DNA of 64,000 nt, from the NCBI RefSeq assembly GCF_023062595.1, contig NZ_JALLAN010000003.1, forward strand, positions 270,346 through 334,345, written 5' to 3'. A program made the position numbers and the translations under genes. The stretch comes from Arthrobacter rhizosphaerae. Its GTDB lineage: Bacteria > Actinomycetota > Actinomycetes > Actinomycetales > Micrococcaceae. This document shows, in pieces, positions 8,516 through 19,102 of this stretch. Numbering within the stretch: the first letter of the stretch is position 1; every line of letters begins with the position of its first letter. The notes under the pieces were generated by a model. The model was not told where the DNA came from. It saw only the letters and a program-made list of their open reading frames with translations, and ran no database searches.

Positions 8516-10267
8516 TTAGCCGATCTTCGCGAGGACCTCTCCGCTCCCGACGGCGGTGCCCGCCTCCTGCGGGCCCCTCGCCACAATCCCCGCACGGTGG
8601 GCAACCACAGTGGTTTCCATTTTCATGGCCTCCAGAACTGCGACTGGCTGCCCGGCTTCCACTGCGTCACCAGACTCCACGAGCCACTTCACCAGTGAGC
8701 CGGACATCGGGGAAATGAGGCTGGCGTCGTCGGCTCCCGGGGAGCCGACGACGGAAGAACCCGCACCGGCCAGCCCAGCTGAACCTCCACCGCCGCTGAG
8801 AAGGGCCTCATAGAGCCGGGCGGGCAACCCAAGCTGCACTGCTTTGCCGTCCAACTCCACGGTGATGGTGCTGCGGGCGGCGTCCGGGGCGGTACGGGCG
8901 ATCTCGGGTGAGGCTGCGAGAGGTTCGGCGAATTCGTTTTCGATCCAGGTTGTGTGAACCCCCAGCCGCTCCTCCGCGATGAAATCGGGGTGACGTACCA
9001 CGGCGCGGTGGAACGGCAACACCGTTGGCAGCCCCTTGATCTGCATCTCATCGAGGGCTGCCCGTGCCCGTCGCAGTGCCTGGGGACGGTCCTCGCCGTA
9101 CACGATCAGTTTTGCCATCAGCGAGTCGTAGTCGCCGGGTACCACCGATCCGGAACGGACTCCGGTGTCAACGCGGATGCCGGGGCCGGTTGGTGGCTCG
9201 AAGATGTCCACGGTTCCTGGCCCGGGCAGGAAGCCTCGCGCGGGATCCTCAGCGTTAAGCCTGAACTCAAAGGCATGTCCGTGGGGTTCCGGATCCTCGG
9301 TGAAAGGCAGGACACCGCCTGAAGCTATACGGAATTGTTCGCGGACCAGGTCCACGCCCGAAGTTTCCTCCGTCACGGGGTGCTCCACTTGAAGCCGGGT
9401 GTTCACCTCCAGGAAGGATATGATGCCGTCCTTGCCCACGAGGTATTCGACCGTTCCGGCGCCGTGATAGTTTGCCTCCCTGCAGATTGCCTTTGCGGAG
9501 GCATGGATCTGGGCGCGCTGCTCCTCGGTAAGGAACGGGGCCGGGGCCTCCTCCACGAGCTTTTGGTTGCGGCGCTGCAGGGAGCAGTCACGCGTCCCGA
9601 GCACCACCACGTTGCCGTGGATGTCCGCCAGGACCTGGGCTTCAACGTGCCGCGGCTGGTCAAGGAACCGCTCCACGAAGCACTCCCCCCTGCCAAACGC
9701 CACCGTGGATTCACGAACGGCCGATTCGAAGGCGTCCTCAATGTCTTCGAGGCGCCTGGCTACCTTCAGGCCACGGCCGCCGCCGCCGAACGCTGCCTTG
9801 ATGGCCACCGGCAGACCATACTCCTGGGCGAACGCCAAAACCTCGCCGGCGTTGGCCACCGGACCGTCACTGCCGGGCACCAAGGGGGCTCCCGCCCGTA
9901 CAGCGATGTCGCGCGCCGTTACTTTGTTGCCCAATTCGCGGATGGACTGCGGTGTAGGACCAATCCACGTCAGCCCCGCATCCATCACGGCCTGCGCGAA
10001 GTCGGCATTCTCGGAAAGGAACCCGTAACCCGGGTGAACGGCGTCGGCCCCGGCGCGGCGCGCCACGCCAATCAGTTTGGCCATTTCCAGGTACGTCTCA
10101 GCTCCCGAGGACCCGCCAAGCGCGTAGGCCTCGTCCGCCAGGCGCACGTGGAGCGCATCGGCGTCGGGGTCTGAATAGACGGCGACGGACTGCAGGCCAG
10201 CATCGGAGCAGGCACGGGCAATGCGCACGGCAATCTCGCCACGGTTGGCGATCAGGACCTTTTTCAT
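8516..10267 (-). CDS. Biotin carboxylase with C-terminal biotin carrier domain (acyl-CoA carboxylase alpha type)
   Basis: 583 residues. The N-terminal biotin carboxylase part (about 1-445) starts [16 protein letters not shown] and includes an ATP-grasp domain with the glycine-rich GGGGRG loop and the [14 protein letters not shown] signature. A BCCP domain occupies about the last 70 residues, with the biotinylation motif EAMKMET (Lys549). It carboxylates biotin with ATP and bicarbonate. It overlaps the start of its upstream neighbour pxpBC by 4 bases, so it is translationally coupled in the 5-oxoproline operon. No carboxyltransferase beta gene is seen beside it. It may serve the LamB/YcsF pathway or supply another carboxyltransferase; which one is unclear. 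Confidence 0.92.
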   Translation of the reverse strand: MKKVLIANRGEIAVRIARACSDAGLQSVAVYSDPDADALHVRLADEAYALGGSSGAETYLEMAKLIGVARRAGADAVHPGYGFLSENADFAQAVMDAGLTWIGPTPQSIRELGNKVTARDIAVRAGAPLVPGSDGPVANAGEVLAFAQEYGLPVAIKAAFGGGGRGLKVARRLEDIEDAFESAVRESTVAFGRGECFVERFLDQPRHVEAQVLADIHGNVVVLGTRDCSLQRRNQKLVEEAPAPFLTEEQRAQIHASAKAICREANYHGAGTVEYLVGKDGIISFLEVNTRLQVEHPVTEETSGVDLVREQFRIASGGVLPFTEDPEPHGHAFEFRLNAEDPARGFLPGPGTVDIFEPPTGPGIRVDTGVRSGSVVPGDYDSLMAKLIVYGEDRPQALRRARAALDEMQIKGLPTVLPFHRAVVRHPDFIAEERLGVHTTWIENEFAEPLAASPEIARTAPDAARSTITVELDGKAVQLGLPARLYEALLSGGGGSAGLAGAGSSVVGSPGADDASLISPMSGSLVKWLVESGDAVEAGQPVAVLEAMKMETTVVAHRAGIVARGPQEAGTAVGSGEVLAKIG

Positions 10268-11943
10268 GACGGAATTCCTTCGGAAATTGCGCCGCTTTCG
10301 GCGGGGACTTCATGGTGAAGCGGGACGGCTGGTGCCAAGGGTTCCAGCGTGGAGGGATCTACTGGGATAAAACGGACCCGGTGACCCGGCGGCAGCTGTG
10401 CCGCCGTCGGAAGGTCTTCGGGGACGACGACGGCGATCACGGGATAGCCGCCCGTTACGGGATGATCCGCGAGGAACAGAACAGGATTGCCGCTGGGCGG
10501 AACCTGAAGGGCTCCGGCCACGGCACCTTCGCTGGCCAACTCACCCTCTCGGCTGCGGGCCAGGGATTCACCTGTGCCCGCATTCGGAACAAGGCGGACG
10601 CCGATCCGGTTCGACTGCTCCGTCACGTGCCACTCCTGGCCTGAAAGAGTCCGCAGTGCCTCTTCCGTGAACCAGTCATCCCGTGGCCCTAAGGTGACCC
10701 GGAGGTCAGCGGTGCGTGACCCCAGCCGGAGGGTGGAGGTTTCCGGATGCCCCACAGGACGGACACCGTCCACGGGCGCCACGGGCAGCACGCTTCCGGC
10801 AGCCAGCGGCAGCGGACCGACCCCGGACATCGAGTCGGTGGAGCGGCTGCCGAGCACCGGCTGAACATCGACGCCACCCCGGACTGCCAGATAGCAGCGC
10901 AGTCCAGCCGAGGGAACACCGACGGTGAGGCTTTCGCCGTCGAGTAAAGCAAAAGGGGAGCTCCCGGTGGGGCGGCGTAAGGCGACACCATCCGGCGAAC
11001 GGATCTCGAGCGGGACCGCCGCTCCGGCCATCGCCAACACCTGGTCGCCCCTTGCCCTCACCGTGAGCCCGCCGAGGAGGTTCTCGACCACGGCGGCGCC
11101 GGGCTCGTTCCCCACCAGCCTGTTGGCCTGGCGGGCTGATTGCTGGTCGGCCGCCCCGGATGCCGAAACGCCCAGGTCGCCAAGTCCGGGCCTGCCCAGA
11201 TCCTGCAGTAATGACTGCAACCCCGGCGACTCCACAGCGAGGCCATTCACCAACTCATCGTTCTCGGCGGGGTTCTTTATCGCCGGGGTGCGGGAAGCGA
11301 CGGTCGGTGCCATACCCGTTTCGGCAGCTGCCACAGCCACATAACGGACCTTGTCGCCCGGTCGGATGAGGGCTGGTTGCTCCCGGCCGAGATCCCAGAG
11401 GACCGCGGACGTGCGGCCGATCAGCTGCCACCCGCCGGGCGATTGCCGTGGATACACGGCTGAGAACTCCCCGCCCAGAGCCACGGCCCCGGGGGGAACG
11501 GCTGTGCGGGGTGAAGTCCTGCGCGGGACATTGAGGCTGCTGTCCTCGCCCACGAGGTAGGTGAAGCCGGGGGCGAAGCCGCCGAATGCCGCGGTCCAGA
11601 CCTGGCTGGTGTGGGCGGTTATGACGCCGTCAACGCCGAGTCCGGTGAGCCTGCCCACCTCGGCGAGGTCTTCGCCGTCGTACACCACCTCAATGGTGAC
11701 TTCGCGTCCGCCTTCGTAGTGCAGTACGTCCACGTCAAAATCACCGACGACGGCGCGTGCTGCCAGGGCTTGGGGATGCGTTGCGAATTTCACCAGCACA
11801 GTGGCAGCGGCAGCGACGGCGTCGAGCTGGCCAGGGAACGGCTCAGCCTGCAGATGGTGATGGAAAGCAAGGACGGACGCGAGGTCCGTCAGTTCCACCA
11901 GCAACGCCCTCGGGCCGGCCCAGCGGATTCCGGTAATGCTCAT
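10264..11943 (-). CDS. pxpBC: Fused 5-oxoprolinase subunits B and C (carboxyltransferase/KipI-KipA type)
   Basis: 559 residues joining two families. Residues about 1-210 match PxpB (KipI-like, AHS1 domain), with the [13 protein letters not shown] segment. Residues about 230-545 match PxpC (KipA-like, AHS2 domain), with [22 protein letters not shown]. With PxpA this forms an ATP-dependent 5-oxoprolinase that opens 5-oxo-L-proline to glutamate. The two subunits are usually separate genes, but fusions are common in actinobacteria. It overlaps pxpA upstream and the biotin carboxylase downstream by 4 bases each. The older label allophanate hydrolase is unlikely, as no amidase domain is present. 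Confidence 0.9.
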   Translation of the reverse strand: MSITGIRWAGPRALLVELTDLASVLAFHHHLQAEPFPGQLDAVAAAATVLVKFATHPQALAARAVVGDFDVDVLHYEGGREVTIEVVYDGEDLAEVGRLTGLGVDGVITAHTSQVWTAAFGGFAPGFTYLVGEDSSLNVPRRTSPRTAVPPGAVALGGEFSAVYPRQSPGGWQLIGRTSAVLWDLGREQPALIRPGDKVRYVAVAAAETGMAPTVASRTPAIKNPAENDELVNGLAVESPGLQSLLQDLGRPGLGDLGVSASGAADQQSARQANRLVGNEPGAAVVENLLGGLTVRARGDQVLAMAGAAVPLEIRSPDGVALRRPTGSSPFALLDGESLTVGVPSAGLRCYLAVRGGVDVQPVLGSRSTDSMSGVGPLPLAAGSVLPVAPVDGVRPVGHPETSTLRLGSRTADLRVTLGPRDDWFTEEALRTLSGQEWHVTEQSNRIGVRLVPNAGTGESLARSREGELASEGAVAGALQVPPSGNPVLFLADHPVTGGYPVIAVVVPEDLPTAAQLPPGHRVRFIPVDPSTLEPLAPAVPLHHEVPAESGAISEGIPS

Positions 11944-12698
11944 GCAAAGCTCCGGACAGTGACGCCTGCGGCTTCCAGTCCGGCACGGACCGCCCCAGCC
12001 ATGGCTACGGCGCCTGCTGTGTCGCCGTGGACGCAGATGCTGTCGGCCTGAACCTCCAGGATGGAGCCGTCCCGCGCCACGATCTTGCCCTCGGTTGCGA
12101 GGCGGACCATGTTCCGGGTGATCTCGTCGTGGTCGTGCAGTACAGATCCTTCTTCCCGGCGGGACACCAGTGTGCCGTCCGGATTGTAGGCACGGTCGGC
12201 AAACGCCTCTGAAAGGGCTCGCAGGCCGCGTACTTCTGCCTTGCGCAAGGCCACCGAGCCGGGAAGCAGCAGCAGCGGCAGCCCTGGGCTGAACGCATGG
12301 ACTGCATCTACCACCGCTTGGGCGTGGACCTCGTGATGGACGATCGCGTTGTACAGGGCGCCATGGGGTTTGACGTACTTAACGTCGGAGCCTGCTGCCT
12401 TGGCGAGGGCCTGCAGGGCTCCGAGCTGGTAGAGGACGTCATCGGCGAGTTCCATGGCAGAGCAGTCCAGGAACCGACGGCCGAAGCCGGCCAGGTCGCG
12501 GTATCCCACGTGGGCTCCGATGGTGACACCCGCGGCAACGGCGTCCCGACAGGTCTGCGCAATGGTGCTGGGGTCACCGGCATGGAAGCCGCAGGCCACA
12601 TTGGCACTGGAAACATGGCGGAAAATGGCGGCGTCATCGCCCATGGTCCAGTTGCCGAAGGATTCTCCGACGTCGCTGTTCAGATCGATGAAAGGCAT
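11940..12698 (-). CDS. pxpA: 5-oxoprolinase subunit PxpA (LamB/YcsF family)
   Basis: 252 residues, the normal family length. The opening [11 protein letters not shown], then CGFHAGDP and KPHGALYN, are LamB/YcsF signatures. This subunit acts with PxpB and PxpC in ATP-dependent hydrolysis of 5-oxoproline, a damage product of glutamine/glutamate. It is the first gene of a three-gene operon whose genes overlap by 4 bases. A 17-bp palindrome 50 bases upstream (12749-12765) is a likely repressor site. Confidence 0.93.
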   Translation of the reverse strand: MPFIDLNSDVGESFGNWTMGDDAAIFRHVSSANVACGFHAGDPSTIAQTCRDAVAAGVTIGAHVGYRDLAGFGRRFLDCSAMELADDVLYQLGALQALAKAAGSDVKYVKPHGALYNAIVHHEVHAQAVVDAVHAFSPGLPLLLLPGSVALRKAEVRGLRALSEAFADRAYNPDGTLVSRREEGSVLHDHDEITRNMVRLATEGKIVARDGSILEVQADSICVHGDTAGAVAMAGAVRAGLEAAGVTVRSFA

Positions 12699-12748
12699 TG
12701 TGACCCTCGTCTCAGGTTGGCTACTTCACCATCATGCCTGATTTTCTC

Positions 12749-12765
12749 AGATTGTTCAACAATCT
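12749..12765 (-). promoter_or_regulatory. Operator-like palindrome upstream of pxpA
   Basis: AGATTGTTCAACAATCT is a perfect 8-1-8 palindrome 51-67 bases upstream of the pxpA start. Its TTGT/ACAA core resembles FadR/FCD-type GntR sites, making the GntR protein encoded at 1885-2580 a candidate regulator. The pairing is inference. Confidence 0.55.
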
Positions 12766-12803
12766 GTGTGAAGTCCGTGAAAACGTTGGATACTTACAAC
12801 CGT

Positions 12804-13196
12804 TCAGTCCTGGTGCAGCTGTACGTAGTTTCCACAGCCGTCGTCCAGCACAACCGAAATCCCGGTGGCGCCATCCGTCGGCTCAGACTGGAAAATTACG
12901 CCCTGCGCTGACAGGCGCTTGTATTCAGCCTGCACATCCGGCACCCCAAGGACTATGGCAGGCATCCCGGAATCGTGCAGGCCATTCATGTATGCAGCCC
13001 CAATGGGATTGTCGCTGGGTTCCAGCAGAAGGCCTACTCCTCCCATGCCGGAATCCCCGCTGCTGTCCGGATCCTTCACGATGTAGAGGTTGTATTCAGG
13101 AATGGCCATCATCGTTTCGAAACCCAGGATGCGGGTGTAAAACTCATGGGCCGCCGCCGGGTCCTTCACGTGGATGCTGCACATTTTCAGTCGCAT
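12804..13196 (-). CDS. VOC (glyoxalase/bleomycin resistance) family protein
   Basis: 130 residues, one VOC unit of two beta-alpha-beta-beta-beta modules, beginning MRLKMCSIHVKDPAAAHEFYT and ending GNYVQLHQD. The glyoxalase fold normally works as a dimer with a metal; candidate ligands are His9 and the Glu/Gln near the end of each module. The frame is open 50 residues further upstream, but that part crosses the divergent promoter, and the ATG at 13196 fits the family start. It could be a lyase, dioxygenase or a binding protein; the substrate is unknown. Confidence 0.8.
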   Translation of the reverse strand: MRLKMCSIHVKDPAAAHEFYTRILGFETMMAIPEYNLYIVKDPDSSGDSGMGGVGLLLEPSDNPIGAAYMNGLHDSGMPAIVLGVPDVQAEYKRLSAQGVIFQSEPTDGATGISVVLDDGCGNYVQLHQD

Positions 13197-13290
13197 GGTG
13201 CCAACGCTACGCCCGGTCCACGGGCCTGTGAACGCGGAGCAATGAAGGACCTGAGGAAATAATCGCGGACGCAGGTCAGTTGGCGTGTGC

Positions 13291-13932
13291 ATGACAACAA
13301 TAGGAATCATCGGTGCAGGACACATTGGAAGCCAAATCGCCCGCAAAGCTGTTGAGCTCGATTATGACGTAGTCATCAGCAACTCACGGGGACCTGAAAC
13401 CCTGGCGGAACTGGTCAACGAGCTGGGCCCCAGAGCCAAGGCCGCGACGCCCCAGGAGGCGGCTGCTGCAGGCGACTTCGCCGTCGTCACCGTCCCCCTG
13501 AAAAGCTACAAGGACATCCCGGCAGAACCGCTGGCGGGAAAAATCGTTGTGGACACCAACAACTACTACTTCGAGCGTGACGGCCGTATTCCGGCTTTGG
13601 ACAACGGGGAGGCAACCACATCAGGGCTCCTGCAGGAGCACCTGGCCGAATCCAAGGTAGCCAAGGGTTTCAACCACATCATGGCCAAGGACATCACCAC
13701 CACCGGCGCGCCATCCGGTGCCCCTGACAGGCGGGCACTCGCCACCTCCAGCGACTATCCGGAAGCCGTGGAACTGGTCAGCCGGCTCTACAACGAGTTT
13801 GGCTTCGACACCGTGAACATTGGCCCGCTGTCCGACAGCTGGCGGGTGGAGCGGGACCGGCCTGCTTACGTCGTGCGGCAGAACGCCGACGAACTTGCCG
13901 CGAACCTGGCCCGCGCTCCCCGCACCATCTAG
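13291..13932 (+). CDS. NADPH-dependent F420 reductase-like NAD(P)-binding protein
   Basis: 213 residues. The N-terminal Rossmann motif GIIGAGHIGSQIA (residues about 4-16) and the layout of the NADP oxidoreductase, coenzyme F420-dependent family are clear (VDTNNYYFERDGRIPALD, KGFNHIMAKDI). It probably reduces a flavin-like or small-molecule substrate with NADPH. The ATG at 13291 is preferred over the in-frame GTG at 13285 because it starts directly at the Rossmann strand. It is divergent from the VOC gene. Whether it uses F420 cannot be told. Confidence 0.82.
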   Translation: MTTIGIIGAGHIGSQIARKAVELDYDVVISNSRGPETLAELVNELGPRAKAATPQEAAAAGDFAVVTVPLKSYKDIPAEPLAGKIVVDTNNYYFERDGRIPALDNGEATTSGLLQEHLAESKVAKGFNHIMAKDITTTGAPSGAPDRRALATSSDYPEAVELVSRLYNEFGFDTVNIGPLSDSWRVERDRPAYVVRQNADELAANLARAPRTI

Positions 13933-14003
13933 GGAAGATTCATCTCATTCAAGGATTCCCGGAGTTGGGCATCGCGGCTGGAGCCGGGATGCCCAACCGG
14001 GAT

Positions 14004-14918
<915 letters not shown>

Positions 14919-14944
14919 TCAAACTGAATAGATAAGGAAATCCG

Positions 14945-15553
14945 GTGACAAAAGCGACTGCACCGCTGACGAAGGGCTCTTCCGGCTCAGCTGACGAAGA
15001 AGCCTTGCGGGAAGCTGCCCTTGAGGCGGCGGACCGTCTGTTCTATGCCAAAGGCGTCCAGGGCGTCGGGATGGATGAGCTCCGCACCGCGTCCGGGATA
15101 TCGCTCAAGCGGCTCTACCGGCTTTTTCCGTCAAAGGACGCGATCGTTGAACAGGTCCTGCTCGGCCGTCACCGCAAGTGGACGGAGGGGGTGGCAACAG
15201 CTGTAGCCCGCGAGACCCAACCCCGCGAGCGGCTCCTGGCCGTCTACGACTTCCTTGCCTCCTGGTTCACCGAGGAGGACTTTCGTGGATGTGCCTTCAT
15301 CAACTCCTTCGGAGAGCTCGGAGGCACGTCTCCCCGCGTGGCAGAAATCGTACGAAGCCACAAGGATGACTTCCAAAAGTATCTTTCAGGGCTCACGGCA
15401 GAGATCGGTGCGCCACCCTCTTTGGCGCCTCAGCTCGCCATCCTTGCCGAGGGGGCGCAGACCACAGCGGCGATCTCCGGCAGTGCCGAGCCGGCCAGGC
15501 AAGCCCGTGCGGCCGCCGAAGTACTGATCGACTCGGCACTGTCCCGTAGGTAG
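14945..15553 (+). CDS. TetR/AcrR family transcriptional regulator
   Basis: 202 residues, GTG start. The helix-turn-helix region around residues 25-70 includes KGVQGVGMDELRTASGISLKR, close to TetR members that sense small electrophiles or oxidants. The C-terminal domain contains the FRGCAFINSFGEL segment seen in TetR_C_11-like members. The divergent alpha/beta hydrolase and the twin operators at 14858-14909 make it a local repressor. Confidence 0.87.
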   Translation: MTKATAPLTKGSSGSADEEALREAALEAADRLFYAKGVQGVGMDELRTASGISLKRLYRLFPSKDAIVEQVLLGRHRKWTEGVATAVARETQPRERLLAVYDFLASWFTEEDFRGCAFINSFGELGGTSPRVAEIVRSHKDDFQKYLSGLTAEIGAPPSLAPQLAILAEGAQTTAAISGSAEPARQARAAAEVLIDSALSRR

Positions 15554-15576
15554 GACGCAGGCGGCACCGGCGGCGG

Positions 15577-17016
15577 CTATGCCGGAACGGTGATTTTCCC
15601 TGCAGCGAGCGGATACTCCCTGACCCCGGCTGCCTCCACAATCCGCGCAGCCGTCAACTGACCCATCCGGACGGCTCCGTCAACATGCTGGTAACCCTCC
15701 GCGGCAAGGTCGGAAGAAGACCAGAAGATCGGGCCGACGGGGGCATGCTGATCCTTGCCGTAGCGATGCAACCCGCCGAGGTCGTAGCTTGAGGCGTAAG
15801 CTCCCCGCGTCCACTCCTCGGAGCCCCAATCGGATTCGTAGTACACCTCCGGCTCAAGGGCCTCCTCACCCAGGAAGCCGGCAATAGATTCCAGAACTGC
15901 CCGACGGCGGTGGGATTCGCTAAGTTCAAAGACGGCGTCAGCTTTTTCATCGGAAATGAAGCCGACGAGCGTACCGCGGCTGTCTCCGTAGTTGGTGTTG
16001 TCGTAGACCTCCTGCACGAGCGAGCCCGCACTGAAGCATGTTCCGGACAACCCTTTATCCCGCCAGAACGGGGTCGAATACACCGCATGGACCTTGATGA
16101 CCAGGCCCAAAGACTGGTGCTGGTGCATCTGGTGCTGACGCCGGGGAAGCGGCGGATCAAAGGAGACGCGGGAGTAAAGGTTCGGCGGCACCGCCATAAT
16201 CACGAACCGTGCCCTTACCGTGGCACGCTCGGAAAGAACCGTAACGCGGGGGACGGAGCCGTTGCCTGCCGGCATCCCGGCAGCGCTGCCTTCCGCCCAG
16301 TTGATGGTCCGCACCGGACTGTTAAGTACGACGTCGTCGCCCAGTTCCGCTGCCTGCAACAGGGAGACCTGCTGCATTCCACCGACAACCCGCTTGTCGA
16401 GGATGAAGTCCTCGTCGGTCAGGTGACTGAAAGACCCGGCGGATGCTGCCATCAGGACAGCCTGGAGTGCTGAAAATGCGTGGGCAGGTTTCGTCAGCAT
16501 TCCACCCGCGATGAACAGCCCGATATTGTTGCAGGCCTCCTCGTCGGAAGAATGGCGGCGAAGCCAATGATGGAACGAGATGGTGTCCAGTTCCCGCGCC
16601 TTCGGATGCGCCCAGGGCTCTTTTGCTCCGATCTCTGCGGCGAGCCCGTCCAGCAGGGCAATCAGCTTGTCCATTTCCACTGCCGTTGCTTCGCCCACGG
16701 GAAACGAACCACCCGAGTACCGGTGGCGTTTACCGTCGGCGCCCACATAGATGGAATCGCCACTCCTGTAACGGGAATAGAGGGACAGGCCCAACTCGTC
16801 CAGCAGCCCCATAAGCGCCGACTGGTCCGGAGAAACCCATTGCCCGCCGATTTCCAGCATGGCCCCCTCAACTGTGTCGGTCCAGGTGCGGCCCCCCACG
16901 CGGTTCCTGGCTTCCAGCACAGCGACGGTGAGGCCGGCTTTTTTCAGTTCACGGGCCGCGGTGAGCCCCGATGGTCCAGCACCCACGACGACGACGTCGC
17001 GATCAAGTTCCAGCAT
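15577..17016 (-). CDS. FAD-dependent monoamine oxidase family protein
   Basis: 479 residues. The dinucleotide motif VVVVGAGPSGLTAARELKKAG at residues 8-28 and the RNRVGGRTWT motif define a flavin amine oxidase, followed by GGQWVSPDQ and, near the C-terminus, the FAD-contact segment DGAVRMGQ. Family members oxidise amines such as putrescine or tyramine to aldehydes with H2O2 release. Without a covalent-FAD Cys motif that I can identify, FAD is probably non-covalent. The gene is divergent from a TetR gene, with a 19-bp palindrome between them. Confidence 0.88.
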   Translation of the reverse strand: MLELDRDVVVVGAGPSGLTAARELKKAGLTVAVLEARNRVGGRTWTDTVEGAMLEIGGQWVSPDQSALMGLLDELGLSLYSRYRSGDSIYVGADGKRHRYSGGSFPVGEATAVEMDKLIALLDGLAAEIGAKEPWAHPKARELDTISFHHWLRRHSSDEEACNNIGLFIAGGMLTKPAHAFSALQAVLMAASAGSFSHLTDEDFILDKRVVGGMQQVSLLQAAELGDDVVLNSPVRTINWAEGSAAGMPAGNGSVPRVTVLSERATVRARFVIMAVPPNLYSRVSFDPPLPRRQHQMHQHQSLGLVIKVHAVYSTPFWRDKGLSGTCFSAGSLVQEVYDNTNYGDSRGTLVGFISDEKADAVFELSESHRRRAVLESIAGFLGEEALEPEVYYESDWGSEEWTRGAYASSYDLGGLHRYGKDQHAPVGPIFWSSSDLAAEGYQHVDGAVRMGQLTAARIVEAAGVREYPLAAGKITVPA

Positions 17017-17055
17017 GATGTCCCTTTCTATGGCCGCAAGGTGATGCGGGCCACT

Positions 17056-17074
17056 AAATGAATGCCATTCATTT
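17056..17074. promoter_or_regulatory. 19-bp operator palindrome between amine oxidase and TetR genes
   Basis: AAATGAATGCCATTCATTT is a perfect 9-1-9 palindrome, 40 bases upstream of the amine-oxidase start and 84 upstream of the tetR start. It is probably the binding site of the adjacent TetR. Confidence 0.7.
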
Positions 17075-17157
17075 ATACGAAACTATAGCGCGTTCCGCGG
17101 CGCCCCGGAAGGGAGCGGTGGAATAATGCTGGGAAACCCTCCTGAGAAAGGTCAGCA

Positions 17158-17847
17158 ATGCCGGCATCCACACGCGCCTCCGGAGAGGCTCCCCTCCGGG
17201 CAGTAGCGGAACGCCGCAGAGCCGGTCGCCCCTCGTCGGCCGTTCTGGACAAAGCAGGAATTACAGCCGCGGCGCTGAAGCTGATCGAGAAAAATGGCTA
17301 CGACGGCCTGACCATGGCAGCGCTGGCCCGTTCACTGAATGTTGCACCTTCCGCCCTTTATAACCACGTCACCTCCAAGGACGATGTCCTGCTGCTCGTG
17401 GAGGATCATCTTGCAGCCCTTGTGGATGTCTCATCCTTCGGCAGGGAACCATGGGAAGAGGCCGTGCGGCAGTGGGCATGGAGTTACCGTGATGTTTTCG
17501 CACAACACACACCCCTGATTCCCGTCATCGCAGTATTGCCGGTGACGGACGCCCCGCAGACCCTGGCCATGTACGAGACGGTAAGTGCAGGGTTCCGCAA
17601 TGCCGGCTTTCCACCGGAACAGATCATCCCGGCAATCGTGGCTTTGGAATCGTTCATCTTCGGCTCCGCCTACGACGTCACCGCCCCCGCGGACATCTTC
17701 GATCCCGGGGACATGGCCAGCCGCACCCCCAGCTTCACCGGCGCAGTGGAGAGCCTCGCCCGGTTGGGACATGACAAACCCGCCGATGTGGCCTTCACGC
17801 TGGGTCTCGACGCGCTGATTAGCGGATTTGGAGCCCTGCGTAGTTAA
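17158..17847 (+). CDS. TetR family regulator (tetracycline-repressor-like C-terminal domain)
   Basis: 229 residues. The HTH segment LTMAALARSLNVAPSALYNHVTSKDDVLLLV (about residues 51-81) is the classic TetR type. The C-terminal domain is of the TetR_C_1-like form, with repeated hydrophobic helices ending LGLDALISGFGAL. It is divergent from the amine oxidase and probably controls it in response to an amine or its aldehyde product, which is inference. Confidence 0.87.
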   Translation: MPASTRASGEAPLRAVAERRRAGRPSSAVLDKAGITAAALKLIEKNGYDGLTMAALARSLNVAPSALYNHVTSKDDVLLLVEDHLAALVDVSSFGREPWEEAVRQWAWSYRDVFAQHTPLIPVIAVLPVTDAPQTLAMYETVSAGFRNAGFPPEQIIPAIVALESFIFGSAYDVTAPADIFDPGDMASRTPSFTGAVESLARLGHDKPADVAFTLGLDALISGFGALRS

Positions 17848-17890
17848 ACACGACGCGAGTTCGGCGAATAGAAGAAAGAAACCCTGGAAA

Positions 17891-17925
17891 ACTTATAGTA
17901 CAAGCTCCATACTTGTATGATAAGT
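17891..17925 (+). promoter_or_regulatory. GntR operator upstream of the talarate dehydratase gene
   Basis: ACTTATAGTACAAG (17891-17904) and CTTGTATGATAAGT (17912-17925) form an inverted repeat matching at 12 of 14 positions. It lies 40 bases upstream of the start and is likely bound by the FadR-type regulator encoded two genes on. Confidence 0.6.
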
Positions 17926-17964
17926 TAGCTAATGCCGCCTGCCACTCAGCGCCAAGGGAGAACC

Positions 17965-19092
17965 ATGAGCAGCATCGATCTCATACGTCACGTCAAGCTT
18001 TCGACGGCCAGGCTGCCCCTGACGGTTCCGATCAGTGATGCCAAAGTATTTACCGGCAGGCAGAAGCCCATGACGGAAGTGGTTTTCCTCTTCGCCGAAC
18101 TGCTGACCGAACAGGGTCACACCGGCTTCGGCTTCAGCTACTCCAAGCGTGCCGGCGGACCCGCCCAGTATGCGCACGCCAAGGAAGTCGTGCAGGGAGT
18201 CATCGGCGAGGACCCCAATGACATCGGCAAGATCTATACAAAACTGCTCTGGGCAGGTGCTTCGGTGGGCCGCTCCGGAGTGGCCACTCAAGCACTGGCT
18301 GCTATCGACGTCGCACTCTATGACCTCAAGGCCAAGCGGGCAGGATTGCCGCTTGCCAAATTACTGGGCTCCTACCGTGACTCGGTGCGGACCTACAACA
18401 CGTCAGGCGGATTCCTCAACGCCACGCTGGATGAGGTCAAAGCGCGGGCAACCCGGTCCCTTGAGGAGGGAATCGGGGGCATCAAGATCAAGGTCGGACT
18501 CCCGGATTCTGCAGAGGACCTGCGCCGCGTTGCGGGAGTCCGCGAACACCTTGGCTGGGATGTGCCGCTGATGGTGGACGCCAACCAGCAATGGGACCGG
18601 GCGACCGCCCTGCGCATGGGCAGGCGGCTCGAGGAATTTGACCTGGTCTGGATCGAAGAGCCTCTTGATGCCTACGACTTCGACGGCCATGCCCATCTTG
18701 CCCAAGCCTTGGACACACCCATCGCCACAGGCGAAATGCTCGCCTCGGTGGCTGAACACAAAGCTTTGATGACAGCGAACGGCTGTGACATCATCCAACC
18801 CGATGCTCCCCGGGTAGGCGGCATCACCCAGTTCCTGCGCCTTGCCGCCCTGGCGGACGAACGCGGACTTGGACTTGCCCCGCATTTTGCCATGGAAATC
18901 CACCTCCATCTGGCTGCGGCCTATCCGACTGAGCCCTGGGTTGAACACTTCGACTGGCTGGATCCGCTCTTCAATGAACGGCTTGAAACCAAAAACGGCA
19001 GAATGCTGGTCCCGGACCGTCCTGGTCTTGGGGTGACTCTCAGCGATCAGGCACGCGCATGGACCACCGATTCGGTGGAAGTCGGCGCGTAA
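17965..19092 (+). CDS. L-talarate/galactarate dehydratase (enolase superfamily, mandelate racemase subgroup)
   Basis: 375 residues. Its sequence closely follows known talarate/galactarate dehydratases: YNTSGGFLNATLDEV, a KxK acid/base motif at Lys174-Lys176, metal ligands Asp205 (VDANQQWDR), Glu231 (WIEEPLDAYD) and Glu257 (ATGEML), and the catalytic His307 in APHFAMEIHLH. It would dehydrate an aldarate to a 2-keto-3-deoxy sugar acid in the cytoplasm. The ATG at 17965 is preferred because AGGGAG lies 6 bases upstream; an in-frame ATG at 17932 has no such site. It is followed after 10 bases by a GntR regulator. No aldarate transporter or aldolase is in the window. Confidence 0.88.
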   Translation: MSSIDLIRHVKLSTARLPLTVPISDAKVFTGRQKPMTEVVFLFAELLTEQGHTGFGFSYSKRAGGPAQYAHAKEVVQGVIGEDPNDIGKIYTKLLWAGASVGRSGVATQALAAIDVALYDLKAKRAGLPLAKLLGSYRDSVRTYNTSGGFLNATLDEVKARATRSLEEGIGGIKIKVGLPDSAEDLRRVAGVREHLGWDVPLMVDANQQWDRATALRMGRRLEEFDLVWIEEPLDAYDFDGHAHLAQALDTPIATGEMLASVAEHKALMTANGCDIIQPDAPRVGGITQFLRLAALADERGLGLAPHFAMEIHLHLAAAYPTEPWVEHFDWLDPLFNERLETKNGRMLVPDRPGLGVTLSDQARAWTTDSVEVGA

Positions 19093-19102
19093 TCTTGGGT
19101 TT

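Noticed and set aside
9335-10174. A 279-codon plus-strand frame opposite the biotin carboxylase gene
   Set aside because: Antisense shadow; lacks any protein-like motif, while the minus strand encodes a complete conserved enzyme.
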